Shown one piece after another: positions 1-9,292 of a DNA stretch of 64,000 bases (within the stretch, counting starts at the first letter, position 1; each line of letters opens with the position of its first letter). The stretch comes from Methylohalomonas lacus (lineage in GTDB: Bacteria > Pseudomonadota > Gammaproteobacteria > Methylohalomonadales > Methylohalomonadaceae), in NCBI RefSeq assembly GCF_024808875.1, contig NZ_JANUCT010000011.1:1-64000 (forward strand), given 5' to 3'. The position numbers and the translations under genes are program-made. Below the pieces are notes generated by a model, which did no database searches, had not been told where the DNA came from, and was given only the letters and a program-made list of their open reading frames with translations.

Positions 1-267
1 CGGCTGGAGATAACCCGCATCGCCAGTGACGCCGACGTGCCGCCGCAGCGCATCTCCTTTGTCATGGCATTACGCTACATCCAGGACGAGTTCCTCTGGT
101 GCGCCATCGCTTCACCCGGCAGCATCCCGAAAAAACTTCGCGACCTGCGCCACAACGTGAAACAGTTTATTGTCCCCGAACGAAAACGGCCCCCGAAACC
201 GAGGGCCGTCAGAAGAAATAAAACCCAATATCCCATCCATCCTAAAAAACGCAACTGCCTTAACTGA
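1..267 (+). CDS. IS4-family transposase, C-terminal 88 residues (cut by window edge)
   Basis: The frame is open from the first base to a TGA, so only the end of the protein is visible. The segment ASPGSIPKKLRDL followed by a basic, proline-rich tail with PRAVRRNKTQYP matches the C-terminal end of IS4-group DDE transposases. The catalytic DDE residues lie upstream of the window and cannot be checked, so whether the element is intact is unknown. It stops 37 bp from the mature 3' end of ssrA, a common integration site for mobile elements. The terminal inverted repeat of the IS could not be identified. Confidence 0.8.
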   Translation, partial: RLEITRIASDADVPPQRISFVMALRYIQDEFLWCAIASPGSIPKKLRDLRHNVKQFIVPERKRPPKPRAVRRNKTQYPIHPKKRNCLN

Positions 268-304
268 ATGGTATTAACCGCAAGGGTGGCCTTTTTACTT
301 ATAT

Positions 305-661
305 TGGTGGAGGCGGCGAGAATCGAACTCGCGTCCGCGGGTCCTCCGCCCTCGGTTCTACATGCTTAGTTGTCCTATTGATTTAACTGTCTGCTACCCG
401 GGCAACAGGGAGCACAGACAGCGAGTCCGTTAGGTTTTAGCGAATCCGTCCCGGACTGACTTCATCGCGATCTTGTGAGATATGATACTCGAAACCTGAA
501 CGCACAAGCACGGCTTCAGTCGAGCATTAGCCGGGTTTAAGCGGCTAAGGCGTAGTTGTCGTCGTTGGCAACTATATTGGTTGCAGCTGGATTTACGAGG
601 TAGTCTGCGCCTCGGCATGCTCCTTAGGTTTTGTGACCCACGTCGAAGCCAGGTCGCCCCC
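305..661 (-). ncRNA. ssrA: tmRNA (ssrA)
   Basis: Transfer-messenger RNA, which rescues stalled ribosomes by adding a degradation tag. Read on the minus strand it starts GGGGGCGACCTGGCTTCGAC and ends GAGTTCGATTCTCGCCGCC plus TCCACCA. The 5' GGGGGCG pairs with the 3' CGCCTCC (one G-U pair) as a tRNA-like acceptor stem, and the T-arm GTTCGATTC is intact. CCA is encoded. An internal frame encodes the tag ANDDNYALAA before TAA. The length of 357 nt is normal. smpB lies upstream on the same strand. Confidence 0.97.
537..569 (-). other. tmRNA proteolysis-tag reading frame (ANDDNYALAA)
   Basis: The resume codon GCC is followed by AAC GAC GAC AAC TAC GCC TTA GCC GCT and TAA, giving the tag ANDDNYALAA. 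The terminal ALAA is the ClpXP/FtsH-type degron. This tag form is shared with Pseudomonas and related gammaproteobacteria and differs at the fourth residue from E. coli ANDENYALAA. Confidence 0.95.
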
Positions 662-673
662 AAGAGAAACTCG

Positions 674-702
674 ATTGTAGCAAAAATCATCGGGCGCCCC
701 CA
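674..702 (-). promoter_or_regulatory. ssrA promoter (sigma-70 type)
   Basis: Minus strand: a TACAAT -10 box lies 12 bp upstream of the mature tmRNA 5' end. A weak TGGGGG sits at the -35 position with a 17-bp spacer. The -35 region is inside a strong GC hairpin. The start point is inferred from spacing only. Confidence 0.5.
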
Positions 703-714
703 GCGGGGGCGCCC
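692..714 (-). terminator. GC-rich hairpin between smpB and ssrA (possible smpB terminator)
   Basis: A perfect 10-bp stem (GGGCGCCCCC / GGGGGCGCCC) with an AGC loop. Read with smpB it is followed by GATGATTTTT, an imperfect T tract, so it could end smpB transcription just before ssrA starts. It also overlaps the ssrA -35 region, so a role in ssrA initiation cannot be excluded. Confidence 0.45.
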
Positions 715-825
715 CTGACTTTAGTGTAATAGAGGAGGAAATAATAGCACTGTATGGGACGCTTTCTGGACGCCCGGGTTCCACAAACAGTTATTTCCTT
801 TTAAATCAATAAGTAATGCGGTATT

Positions 826-1305
826 TCAGGCTTTGTGGCGCAGCAGCCGCTGTTTCTCCCGTTGCCAGTCACGGTCCTTCTCCACGGCGCGCTTGTCGTG
901 CTCCTTCTTACCCTTGGCCAGACCGATCTCGACCTTGGCGCGGCCGGCTTTCCAGTACATGGCTGTCGCGACGACGGTATAGCCCTTGCGTTCGGCTGCG
1001 CCAACCAGCTTGGCGATTTCGCGTCGGTGCAGCAGCAACTTGCGCGTGCGCTGCGGGTCCGGCTGGATATGCGTCGAGGCGGTCGGCAGGGGCGTGATCA
1101 GGGCGCCGAACAGGAATGCCTCACCATCCTTGAGCAACACGTAGGAATCCCGGATCTGGACCTTGCCGGCGCGCAGACTCTTGACTTCCCAGCCCTCCAG
1201 GACGACACCAGCCTCGAAACGCTCCTCGATGAAATAGTCGTGGCGCGCCTTCTTGTTCAGTGCGATGGTGCTGCTGGTGTCTTTCTTGTTTGCTTTGCCA
1301 GCCAT
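826..1305 (-). CDS. smpB: SsrA-binding protein SmpB
   Basis: A small RNA-binding protein that carries tmRNA into stalled ribosomes and occupies the decoding site. At 159 residues it has the family length. It opens with a lysine-rich segment, then the OB-fold core containing [14 protein letters not shown] and [19 protein letters not shown]. It ends in a long basic tail (KGKKEHDKR...RLLRHKA) that forms the mRNA-path helix on the ribosome. Its RNA partner ssrA follows on the same strand, an arrangement that fits co-regulation. The ATG start leaves about 120 bp to the divergent transporter gene. Confidence 0.97.
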   Translation of the reverse strand: MAGKANKKDTSSTIALNKKARHDYFIEERFEAGVVLEGWEVKSLRAGKVQIRDSYVLLKDGEAFLFGALITPLPTASTHIQPDPQRTRKLLLHRREIAKLVGAAERKGYTVVATAMYWKAGRAKVEIGLAKGKKEHDKRAVEKDRDWQREKQRLLRHKA

Positions 1306-1423
1306 AAATTATAGTGTGGTCTTGATTTGGGGGTTCGGCCATTCGATATAAAGCGCCGGATTATAACAGTCCTGCGGCGGTTCACGCCTGCCGGCTGTCG
1401 TGACCAGGAGAAAAAACACAACA

Positions 1424-2794
<1,371 letters not shown>

Positions 2795-2808
2795 TCTTTA
2801 CCAGACTC

Positions 2809-3237
2809 GTGACGGAAATCCATCGTTCTGCCCAGGTGCCCTATGGCGCCGCCCAAATGTATGCGCTTGTCACTGATGTGGCATCCTATCCGCAGTTCCT
2901 GCCATGGTGCGATAACGTGGAGGTGCTGCAGGAAAGTGACGCCGAGGTGCAGGCACGCGTGTCGCTGGCAGTGGGCAAGCTGCATCAGCATTTCACCACC
3001 CGCAACCGTCTGCAGCCGTATGATTCGGTGGTCATGGAACTCGTCGAGGGGCCGTTCAAGCACCTGACCGGTTTCTGGAAGTTTCAGCCGCTGGACGCCG
3101 GCTGCCATGTCAGCCTCGATATGCGTTTCGAATTCAAGAACACGCTCACCAGACTGGCGCTGGGCGGGCCGTTCAATAAATTTGCCAACACGCTGATGGA
3201 TGCCTTCATTCAACGCGCCCACGATATGTATGGCTGA
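2809..3237 (+). CDS. ratA: RatA / COQ10-like START-domain protein (GTG start)
   Basis: SRPBCC (START-like) protein of the RatA/Coq10 family, 142 residues. In E. coli RatA was described as a toxin affecting ribosome subunit association; the eukaryotic homologue binds ubiquinone, so the conserved role may be in quinone chemistry. Recognisable segments are VPYGAAQMYALVTDVASYPQ, FLPWC, FTTRN, GPFKHLTGFWKF and FEFKN. I choose the GTG giving VTEIHRSAQVPYG because it aligns with family N-termini; no clear Shine-Dalgarno is visible. It follows the NSS gene by 14 bp and overlaps rnfH by 8 bp, suggesting translational coupling. Confidence 0.9.
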   Translation: MTEIHRSAQVPYGAAQMYALVTDVASYPQFLPWCDNVEVLQESDAEVQARVSLAVGKLHQHFTTRNRLQPYDSVVMELVEGPFKHLTGFWKFQPLDAGCHVSLDMRFEFKNTLTRLALGGPFNKFANTLMDAFIQRAHDMYG

Positions 3238-3520
3238 GACCATTCACGTTGAAGTTGCCTACGCCACGCCCGAACGGGCCTACTGTATCCCGCTGCAATT
3301 ACCCGCCGGTAGCAACCTGAAGCAGGCTATCGAGGCCTCCGGGCTGCTGGCGCAGTGCCCGCAGATCGATCTTGATGTCAATCGCGTCGGTGTCTTCGGT
3401 CAGGTGTGCTCGCTCGAAACCCCGCTCGGCGACGGCGATCGCGTCGAAGTTTACCGGCCGCTCGAAATCGATCCCAAGGAAGCCCGGCGCCGGCGTGCGG
3501 CCGCGCGCCGCGGCGATTAG
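3230..3520 (+). CDS. rnfH: RnfH/RatB family protein (UPF0125)
   Basis: Small ubiquitin-like-fold protein of the RnfH family, 96 residues, with the usual VEVAYATPERAY start, the IDLDVNRVGVFGQ centre, and the DRVEVYRPLEIDPKEARRRR end. Its biochemical role is not settled; it is genetically paired with ratA across gammaproteobacteria. The ATG lies inside the end of ratA (8-bp overlap), typical of this pair. Confidence 0.92.
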   Translation: MAETIHVEVAYATPERAYCIPLQLPAGSNLKQAIEASGLLAQCPQIDLDVNRVGVFGQVCSLETPLGDGDRVEVYRPLEIDPKEARRRRAAARRGD

Positions 3521-3523
3521 CGC

Positions 3524-4501
3524 ATGGTCAGTCGCCGCCTGTTGTTGTTATTGGTTGTCACCCTCGGCAGCCTGCTGTACGGGTTGTTGACCGGCAGTGT
3601 CGAGATAGCCATTGCCGAGCTGCTGCGTATTCTCGGCGGCCACGGCGAGCCGCAGCTGGCACAGGTCATCTGGGATCTGCGACTGCCGCGCCTGGCCAAC
3701 GGCTTCGTCGTCGGTGCGCTGCTAGCGCTGGCCGGTGTGCTCATGCAGGTGTTGCTGCGCAATCCGCTGGCCGAACCCTATATTCTCGGTGTTTCCGGTG
3801 GTGCGGCTGTCGGTGCGTTGCTGGCACTCATGGCCGGTGTCGCCGGTTACTGGGTCAGTGGCGCCTCGTTGCTCGGTTCGCTTGCATCCATGCTGCTGGT
3901 GTTTGCCCTGGCACACGCGCAGGGTGACTGGCAGCCGCTGCGGCTGTTGTTGACCGGGGTTGTGGTCGCTGCCGGCTGGGGCGCCCTGGTCAGCCTGTTA
4001 TTGACGATCAGTCCGGATCAATCGTTGCGCGGCATGCTGTTCTGGCTGATGGGCGACCTCGGCCAGGCGCCGTTCACCTGGTCGCCACTGTTGATCCTGC
4101 TGGCCGGAGTCGTGATCGCCCTGTTGCTGGGCCGGCAATTGAACCTGCTGCAGCGTGGTGACATGGAGGCGGCCGCACTGGGCGTAGCGGTTTTGCGGCT
4201 GCGGCTGATCCTGTACCTGCTCGGCGCCCTGCTGACCGCGACCGCGGTGATGCTGGCCGGCACGATCGGGTTCGTCGGGCTGGTGGTACCGCACCTGATG
4301 CGCCTGTACCTCGGTACCGACCATCGCCTGCTGGTGCCTGCCAGCGTGCTTGCCGGCGGCAGCCTGGTGGTGGTGGCCGATACGCTGGCGCGCAGCCTGC
4401 TGGCGCCGCAGCAGCTGCCGGTCGGTGTGCTGACTGCCTTCATTGGCGTACCGCTGTTTCTTTATCTCATGCAGCGTCAGGCCGGCGCGCAGCACTCATG
4501 A
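3524..4501 (+). CDS. btuC: FecCD-type ABC permease, probable vitamin B12 permease BtuC
   Basis: Inner-membrane permease of the FecCD/BtuC family, 325 residues with about 9–10 hydrophobic segments. Family marks are LRLPRLANGFVVGALLALAG near residue 55, RNPLAEPYILGVSGG, and GTIGFVGLVVPHLMRLYLG near residue 250, where the coupling helix contacts the ATPase. It starts 3 bp after rnfH and overlaps the ATPase gene by 4 bp (ATGA). A BtuF-like binding protein is encoded convergently next door, so the set looks like a complete cobalamin importer. A siderophore substrate cannot be ruled out; no B12 riboswitch was seen upstream. Confidence 0.82.
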   Translation: MVSRRLLLLLVVTLGSLLYGLLTGSVEIAIAELLRILGGHGEPQLAQVIWDLRLPRLANGFVVGALLALAGVLMQVLLRNPLAEPYILGVSGGAAVGALLALMAGVAGYWVSGASLLGSLASMLLVFALAHAQGDWQPLRLLLTGVVVAAGWGALVSLLLTISPDQSLRGMLFWLMGDLGQAPFTWSPLLILLAGVVIALLLGRQLNLLQRGDMEAAALGVAVLRLRLILYLLGALLTATAVMLAGTIGFVGLVVPHLMRLYLGTDHRLLVPASVLAGGSLVVVADTLARSLLAPQQLPVGVLTAFIGVPLFLYLMQRQAGAQHS

Positions 4502-5265
4502 CGTTGCTGGCAAGCAGCAAGCTCGACATCCGCGTCGCCGGCCGGCCGCTTTGCCGCGGTCTGGATTTTCGCATGCAACCGGGCGAATGCTGGGCACTGC
4601 TCGGTGCCAACGGTGTTGGCAAGACCATGCTGTTGCACACGCTGGCCGGCCTGCGACCCGCCGATGCCGGCCATGTCCGCATCAACGATCGGCCGCTCGC
4701 TGACTGGTCAGCACGCGAGCTGGCCCGCTACCGCGGCGTGCTGTTCCAGGACAGCCAGGATACCTTTCCGGCCAGCGTGCTGGAGACGGTGTTGAGTGGC
4801 CGCCACCCGTACCTGCGGTTCTGGGAGTTCGAAAGCGCGCATGATCACGAGCTCGCGCGCCAGGCGCTGGCGCGGGTCGGTCTGCAGGGGCTAGAAGCGC
4901 GCCGCGTCGATACCCTCTCCGGCGGCGAACGCCGGCGCCTGGCACTGGCCACGTTGCTGGTGCAGTCGCCGCGCGTGATGCTGCTGGATGAGCCGAGCAA
5001 CCATCTCGATCTGCGCCACCAGATGCGCCTGTTCGCCTACCTGTGTGAACTGACGCGCGAGGGCCTGGGCGGGCTGTTGATGAGCCTGCACGACGTTAAC
5101 CTGGCGCAGCGTTTCTGCAGCCACGTCATCCTCATGTTCGGGAGCGGCGACGTCTGTACCGGCCCGGTGGCCGAGACGCTGTCGGAGCACACTGTCAGCC
5201 GGCTTTACGATTATCCGGTACACGCGGTGTACGACGGCGTTCACTGCTGGTACCAGCCGGACTGA
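4498..5265 (+). CDS. btuD: ABC transporter ATPase, probable BtuD
   Basis: Cytoplasmic ATPase that drives the adjacent permease. Walker A GANGVGKT is at residues 36–43, the signature LSGGE near 138, Walker B VMLLDEP near 157, and the switch histidine is in SLHDVN. The length of 255 residues is normal. The gene overlaps btuC by ATGA. It ends 15 bp from the 3' end of the convergent btuF. Assignment to vitamin B12 rests on the BtuF-like neighbour. Confidence 0.85.
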   Translation: MTLLASSKLDIRVAGRPLCRGLDFRMQPGECWALLGANGVGKTMLLHTLAGLRPADAGHVRINDRPLADWSARELARYRGVLFQDSQDTFPASVLETVLSGRHPYLRFWEFESAHDHELARQALARVGLQGLEARRVDTLSGGERRRLALATLLVQSPRVMLLDEPSNHLDLRHQMRLFAYLCELTREGLGGLLMSLHDVNLAQRFCSHVILMFGSGDVCTGPVAETLSEHTVSRLYDYPVHAVYDGVHCWYQPD

Positions 5266-5280
5266 GCCGGCAGTCGCCGT

Positions 5281-6162
5281 TCATCCACGTGCCTCCTCGA
5301 GGATCCGGCACAGTTGTGCCGTGCCGTCGAGAATGCGCGGGCTGTGGCGTTGCAGGTGATCGGGGTTGATGTGGTAGAGGTGTTCGTCGCGAACCGCCGG
5401 CAGTTGTGACCAGTGACGCCAGTCATCCAGCCACTGCGGCCTTTGTCCATCCGGGCCGCTGGCAACGATGACCTGCGGGCGCGCAGCCAGTACGGCTTCG
5501 GTCGCTACCCGCGGTGCCAGCCGCGTGCTGGTGGCGAATACGTTGCGGCCGCCGCAGAGCTCGATCACTTCGTTAAGCACGTGAGCACCGCCGACCGTAA
5601 TCAGGGGCTGGTGCCATATCTGGTAAAACACACTGATGGGCGGCCGGTCCCGGTAACGCTTATGCAGCGCTGCCAGTCGGGCGCGGTAGTCGTCGGCGGC
5701 ACTTGTCGCGGTTGCCCGGTGGCCGGTCAGTTTGCCCAGCGTTTCCAGCAGGCGGGCGATGTCCGTGAGCTGCCGCGGTTCGGAGACATGCACGGCCAGA
5801 CCCAGCGCACGCAGTCGCTGGAGCTGGCCGGCGGGGTTACCGCTTTGCCAGCCGAGCACCAAATCCGGCTGCAGGGCCACGAGCCGTTCGTTGTCGAAGC
5901 GGGTGTAGTTGCCGATACGCGGTATGTTGCGGGCGGCGGCCGGATAGTCGCTGTGGCTGACAGTGGCGATGATCGTGTCACCGGCGCCGATAGCGAACAG
6001 CAGCTCGGTCAGGTGCGGCGCCAGGCTGACGATGCGTGTGGCAGGCTGCGCCAGTTCCAGCCGCTGTCCGGTTGCATCCGTGACCTGTACTGCGCTGCCG
6101 GCGGAGGCAAGCAGCAGCAGCCCGGCAAACAGGGTCAGGCGAGTGAACGTATCAGGGACCAC
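5281..6162 (-). CDS. btuF: Periplasmic cobalamin-binding protein, BtuF-like (GTG start)
   Basis: Class III periplasmic binding protein (helical-backbone), 293 residues, with a hydrophobic leader FTRLTLFAGLLLLASAGSA. The core has the BtuF layout: RIVSLAPHLTELLFAIGAGD, then the DYPAAARNIPRIGNYTRFDNE region and QPDLVLGW, and a second lobe with SVFYQIWHQPLITVGG and HVLNEVIELCGG. It would deliver B12 to BtuCD. The GTG start overlaps the 3' end of bamE by 11 bp, implying coupling to bamE; another GTG 18 bp upstream is possible. No Shine-Dalgarno is evident. Confidence 0.82.
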   Translation of the reverse strand: MVPDTFTRLTLFAGLLLLASAGSAVQVTDATGQRLELAQPATRIVSLAPHLTELLFAIGAGDTIIATVSHSDYPAAARNIPRIGNYTRFDNERLVALQPDLVLGWQSGNPAGQLQRLRALGLAVHVSEPRQLTDIARLLETLGKLTGHRATATSAADDYRARLAALHKRYRDRPPISVFYQIWHQPLITVGGAHVLNEVIELCGGRNVFATSTRLAPRVATEAVLAARPQVIVASGPDGQRPQWLDDWRHWSQLPAVRDEHLYHINPDHLQRHSPRILDGTAQLCRILEEARG

Positions 6163-6733
6163 CCGGGGCAGGCTGTCCACCGGGCGCCGGTTGTTGTCCA
6201 CCGCCGCCGGTCGGCATCTGCACGCTTTCTTCCTGACGCCGCCGCGCGCCGCCGTCGCTACCGGGGTCGCCGCTGAACAGACGGGCGAAAAAGCCCGGCT
6301 TGCTGCGATCGGGCACGACGTAGGTTTCCGCCTGCTTGTCGTCGTCGGCCGTATCGATGTCGGTGCGCAATTTCGGATCGCCGACGACGACGTCGCCATC
6401 GACCTGGGCCAGGCGATCCTCGTCGTCAAAGTACAGGGTAACATGGCGCTGTTCGCGGACCTTGTCGCTGCCCTTCTGGAAGCTATAGATATACTCCCAG
6501 CGGTTATTACGGAACGGATCGACGAGCACCGGTGAGCCCATGATGTAGCGCACCTGATCCTTGTTCATGCCGGGTTCCAGCCGATTGAACATTGACTGTT
6601 CAAGCACCGCCCCCTGTTGAATAGGGATGCGATAGACACCGGGCATTTTCCAGTTATAGTCGGCACAGGCGCCCACCATCAGGAGGGCGCAGGTAACAAG
6701 GAAGCTGGCTGATAGGCGCTTGAATGCGTGCAT
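6152..6733 (-). CDS. bamE: Outer-membrane assembly lipoprotein BamE (SmpA/OmlA)
   Basis: Lipoprotein of the BAM complex that inserts beta-barrels in the outer membrane. The signal peptide ends in a lipobox VGAC with the lipidated cysteine at residue 23. The SmpA/OmlA domain follows, with IQQGAVLEQSMFNRLEPGMN, KDQVRYIMGSP and FRNNRWEYIYSFQKG. At 193 residues it is longer than the ~110–130 of E. coli-like BamE. The extra C-terminal ~70 residues are charged, then Gly/Pro/Gln-rich (PTGGGGQQPAPGG), probably disordered. It is divergent from fur and overlaps btuF. Confidence 0.92.
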   Translation of the reverse strand: MHAFKRLSASFLVTCALLMVGACADYNWKMPGVYRIPIQQGAVLEQSMFNRLEPGMNKDQVRYIMGSPVLVDPFRNNRWEYIYSFQKGSDKVREQRHVTLYFDDEDRLAQVDGDVVVGDPKLRTDIDTADDDKQAETYVVPDRSKPGFFARLFSGDPGSDGGARRRQEESVQMPTGGGGQQPAPGGQPAPGGP

Positions 6734-6795
6734 AATTCGTACGGCTCGATGGTTGCGTGACTGTAGGCGCTGTCGGCGGGCCTGTCGAGCCCCTG

Positions 6796-6801
6796 ATTAT
6801 A
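6796..6801 (-). promoter_or_regulatory. Candidate bamE -10 box (TATAAT)
   Basis: Minus-strand TATAAT about 63 bp upstream of the bamE ATG; no good -35 is visible at 16–18 bp. Together with the fur -10 it suggests back-to-back promoters in this intergenic space. Confidence 0.35.
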
Positions 6802-6836
6802 AATGACTGCGCGCAGATTTTCCGGCCCGGATTGCG

Positions 6837-6842
6837 TATAAT
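6837..6842 (+). promoter_or_regulatory. Candidate fur -10 box (TATAAT)
   Basis: TATAAT preceded by TGCG (an extended -10 like arrangement), about 107 bp upstream of the fur start. The -35 region is weak. No Fur box was recognised here, so autoregulation is not supported by sequence. Confidence 0.4.
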
Positions 6843-6948
6843 TTGCATTGCTGGCCGGCCGGGCCCTGCCAGTGCTGTTGCCGGGCCTGTTAGAATAACG
6901 CCTTTGGCAATTCGCTGAATATACCAAGCCCAGACTCAGGAGCGATTT

Positions 6949-7356
6949 GTGGAAGCACAGGATCTCAAAAAAGTCGGACTCAAGGCGACGCTGCCGCGCA
7001 TACGTATTCTGCAGATTCTTGAGGATTCCGACCAGAAGCATATGAGTGCCGAGGATGTCTACAAGGCACTGATGGATGCCGGCGAGGAAGTGGGCCTTGC
7101 CACTATCTACCGCGTGCTGACCCAATTTGAGGCTGCCGGACTCGTCATGCGGCACCACTTCGATAGTGGCCATTCGGTGTTCGAGGTCAACGAGGGCGAA
7201 CATCACGACCATATGATCTGTGCCGAAACCGGCAAGGTGATCGAGTTCCAGAACGAGCAGATCGAAAAGCTGCAGCACGAAATCGCCGACAAGCACGGCT
7301 ACGAGCTGGTCGACCACAGCCTGGTGCTGTACGTGAAGCCGAAGAAGAAGAAATAA
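6949..7356 (+). CDS. fur: Ferric uptake regulator Fur (GTG start)
   Basis: Fe2+-dependent transcription repressor. At 135 residues it has an N-terminal winged helix (KATLPRIRILQIL, SAEDVYKAL, GLATIYRVLTQFEAAGLV) and a C-terminal dimer/metal domain with HHDHMICAETGKVIEF. The cysteine after HHDHMI is not followed by a second cysteine (CAET rather than CxxC), as in Pseudomonas-type Fur. The GTG start has an AGGAG at 6-nt spacing. Two Fur-like boxes elsewhere in the window are likely targets. A heptamer-repeat element separates it from the convergent recN. Confidence 0.96.
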   Translation: MEAQDLKKVGLKATLPRIRILQILEDSDQKHMSAEDVYKALMDAGEEVGLATIYRVLTQFEAAGLVMRHHFDSGHSVFEVNEGEHHDHMICAETGKVIEFQNEQIEKLQHEIADKHGYELVDHSLVLYVKPKKKK

Positions 7357-7362
7357 TCGTCC

Positions 7363-7452
7363 CTCGTCGTTCGTGCCTCGTTCCTCGAAAGAAGCGTGTA
7401 GGAGCAGCGCCCTAGCCGTTTACGAGGAACGAGCGACGAGAAACGAGGCACG
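7363..7452. repeat. Heptamer inverted-repeat element 1 (fur/recN)
   Basis: The left arm has units CTCGTCG, TTCGTGC, CTCGTTC and CTCG starting at 7363, 7370, 7377 and 7384. The right arm has ACGAGGA, ACGAGCG, ACGAGAA, ACGAGGC and ACG starting at 7422, 7429, 7436, 7443 and 7450. All are in exact 7-bp register. The arms are inverted copies around a 34-bp spacer. It lies between convergent fur and recN. Confidence 0.9.
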
Positions 7453-7470
7453 CGCGCAGCGCCACGCCCA

Positions 7471-9135
7471 TCATCCAGCCAGCATCTCCCGGGCATGGGC
7501 CCGGGTCTGCTCGGTAATCTTCAGCCCGCCCAGCATGCGGGCAATCTCCTCGACACGTTCCTCGGCCGACAGGGTTGCGACCCGCGTGCGGGTTTCACTG
7601 TCGCCGGTCATTTTCAGTACGCGCAGGTGCGCGTGGCCGAGCGAGGCTACCTGCGGCAGGTGGGTGACACAGAAGACCTGGTGATGTTCGCCGATCTGGC
7701 GCAATAGCTGACCGACGATCTCGGCCACCCCGCCGCCGATGCCGGCGTCGACTTCGTCAAAGATCATGCTGGCCGCGCCGCTGCTGTCGCTGGCCCTGAC
7801 CTGCAGGGCGAGGCTGATGCGCGACAGTTCGCCGCCCGAGGCGACTTTGGCCAGCGGTCGCGGCGGCTGGCCGGGATTGGCGCTGACCAGAAAGTCGATG
7901 CGGTCCTGGCCATGAACGCTGGGGCGTGCCTCGGTTTCTGCCTGAACGTCGATCACAAATTCACCGCCGGCCATGCCGAGTTCGCGGATCTGCTCGGTGA
8001 CCGTCTGGCCGAGTGCCGCGGCGGTCTTCTGACGTTCCTTGTGCAGCCGCGTGCAGGCAGCGTGGTACTGGTCCAGCAGTTTCTGTTGTTGATCCCTGAG
8101 TTGGGCGTAGTGCTCGTCACTGGCCTCGAGCTGTTGCAACTGCTCGCTGAGTGACTGCAGGTGGTCCGCCAGGGTCTCGGGCTGGATGTGATGCTTGCGC
8201 GCCAGGTCGTGCATGGCGGAAAGCCGCTGTTCGACCTGCTGCAGGCGTTCCGGATCCAGCTCCAGACGGTCGAGGTAATGGCGCAGTTCGTCGCCGGCTT
8301 CATTGAGCTGAATCACGCTGTTGTCCAGCAGGTCGGCCACTGCGATCAGGCGCTCGTCGTAACGGCCGAGTTCGCGCAGTTCCCGCTCGATACGCTTGGC
8401 CAGCACGCTGATGGCCTGATCGTCGTCGGCCAGCCGGCTGTAGGCGGACTGCGCACCTTCCACCAGGCGACTGGCATTCGCCAGCCGGGTGTACTCCTGG
8501 TCGAGTGCCTCGAATTCATCCGGCTGCGGATTCAGGCTCTGTAGTTCCTGGACCTGGTAGCGCAGCAGTTCCAGTTTTGCCTCGCGGTCCTCGCCGAGGC
8601 CGGCCAGGTTGTCCAGCTGCTGACAGACGTCGCGCCACTGGCGGTACAGATCGGCGACCTCGGCGAGTAATGCAGCGTAGTCGCCCTGCTCGTCCAGCAG
8701 CTGGCGCTGGGCGTCACGCTTGAGTAATGACTGATGGGCGTGCTGGCCATGAATGTCGATGAGCAGCTCGCCCATCGGTTTCAGGGTTTGCAGGGCGACC
8801 TGGCTGCCGTTGACGAACGCTTTGGAACGGCCGTCGGCATTGATGACGCGGCGAATCAGCAGCTCGTCGTCGCCGCCGCTGATGGCCTGTTCCTCGAGCA
8901 GCTCCTGCAACGGCGCGTTGCCGGTGATATTGAAGGTGGCGCTCAGCTCGCAGCGCTCGGCACCGGCGCGCAGCAAGGCCGAATCGGCGCGGTCGCCTAG
9001 GATGAGACCGAGCGCGTCGACAATGATCGATTTGCCGGCGCCGGTTTCACCCGTGAGCACGGTCATGCCGGCACCGAAGTGCAGCTCGACCTCGTCGATG
9101 ACGGCAAAGTTGCGGATGTGGAGAGCGGTGAGCAT
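7471..9135 (-). CDS. recN: DNA repair protein RecN
   Basis: SMC-like ATPase acting early in double-strand-break repair. The 554-residue protein has Walker A GETGAGKS at residues 29–36. A long coiled-coil middle follows, with Leu/Glu-rich segments such as LEASDEHYAQLRDQQQKLL. The C-terminal ATPase half has VASGGELSRISLAL and FDEVDAGIGG. Length and layout are as in the family. It is preceded by nadK on the same strand (nadK–recN order reversed relative to E. coli coordinates but adjacent as usual). No LexA box was recognised in the space upstream of its start. Confidence 0.97.
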   Translation of the reverse strand: MLTALHIRNFAVIDEVELHFGAGMTVLTGETGAGKSIIVDALGLILGDRADSALLRAGAERCELSATFNITGNAPLQELLEEQAISGGDDELLIRRVINADGRSKAFVNGSQVALQTLKPMGELLIDIHGQHAHQSLLKRDAQRQLLDEQGDYAALLAEVADLYRQWRDVCQQLDNLAGLGEDREAKLELLRYQVQELQSLNPQPDEFEALDQEYTRLANASRLVEGAQSAYSRLADDDQAISVLAKRIERELRELGRYDERLIAVADLLDNSVIQLNEAGDELRHYLDRLELDPERLQQVEQRLSAMHDLARKHHIQPETLADHLQSLSEQLQQLEASDEHYAQLRDQQQKLLDQYHAACTRLHKERQKTAAALGQTVTEQIRELGMAGGEFVIDVQAETEARPSVHGQDRIDFLVSANPGQPPRPLAKVASGGELSRISLALQVRASDSSGAASMIFDEVDAGIGGGVAEIVGQLLRQIGEHHQVFCVTHLPQVASLGHAHLRVLKMTGDSETRTRVATLSAEERVEEIARMLGGLKITEQTRAHAREMLAG

Positions 9136-9203
9136 GGTGGCGACGCCTAACCGACTGGTGATGGAGCAAACGATTTCGCGATCCTGTAAAACGGTGATCG
9201 TCC

Positions 9204-9290
9204 ATCGTCCCTCTTGCCTCGTTCCTCGAATGATCGCGGCGCGCTCGTCGCCATGTCCACGAGTGACGAGGAACGAGTGACGAGGAACGC
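9204..9290. repeat. Heptamer inverted-repeat element 2 (recN/nadK)
   Basis: Left arm units ATCGTCC, CTCTTGC, CTCGTTC, CTCG start at 9204, 9211, 9218 and 9225. Right arm units ACGAGTG, ACGAGGA, ACGAGTG, ACGAGGA, ACGC start at 9259, 9266, 9273, 9280 and 9287, alternating TG and GA in the variable positions. It shares TGCCTCGTTCCTCGAA with element 1. The spacer is about 30 bp. Confidence 0.9.
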
Positions 9291-9292
9291 GT

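Noticed and set aside
3230-3530. Cobalamin riboswitch ahead of btuC
   Set aside because: btuC starts 3 bp after rnfH, leaving no room for the ~200-nt element, and no B12-box-like sequence was recognised upstream of btuF either.
7363-9290. Heptamer arrays as a CRISPR array
   Set aside because: The 7-bp units are contiguous, with no unique spacers between units, and the arms are inverted; no cas genes are nearby.
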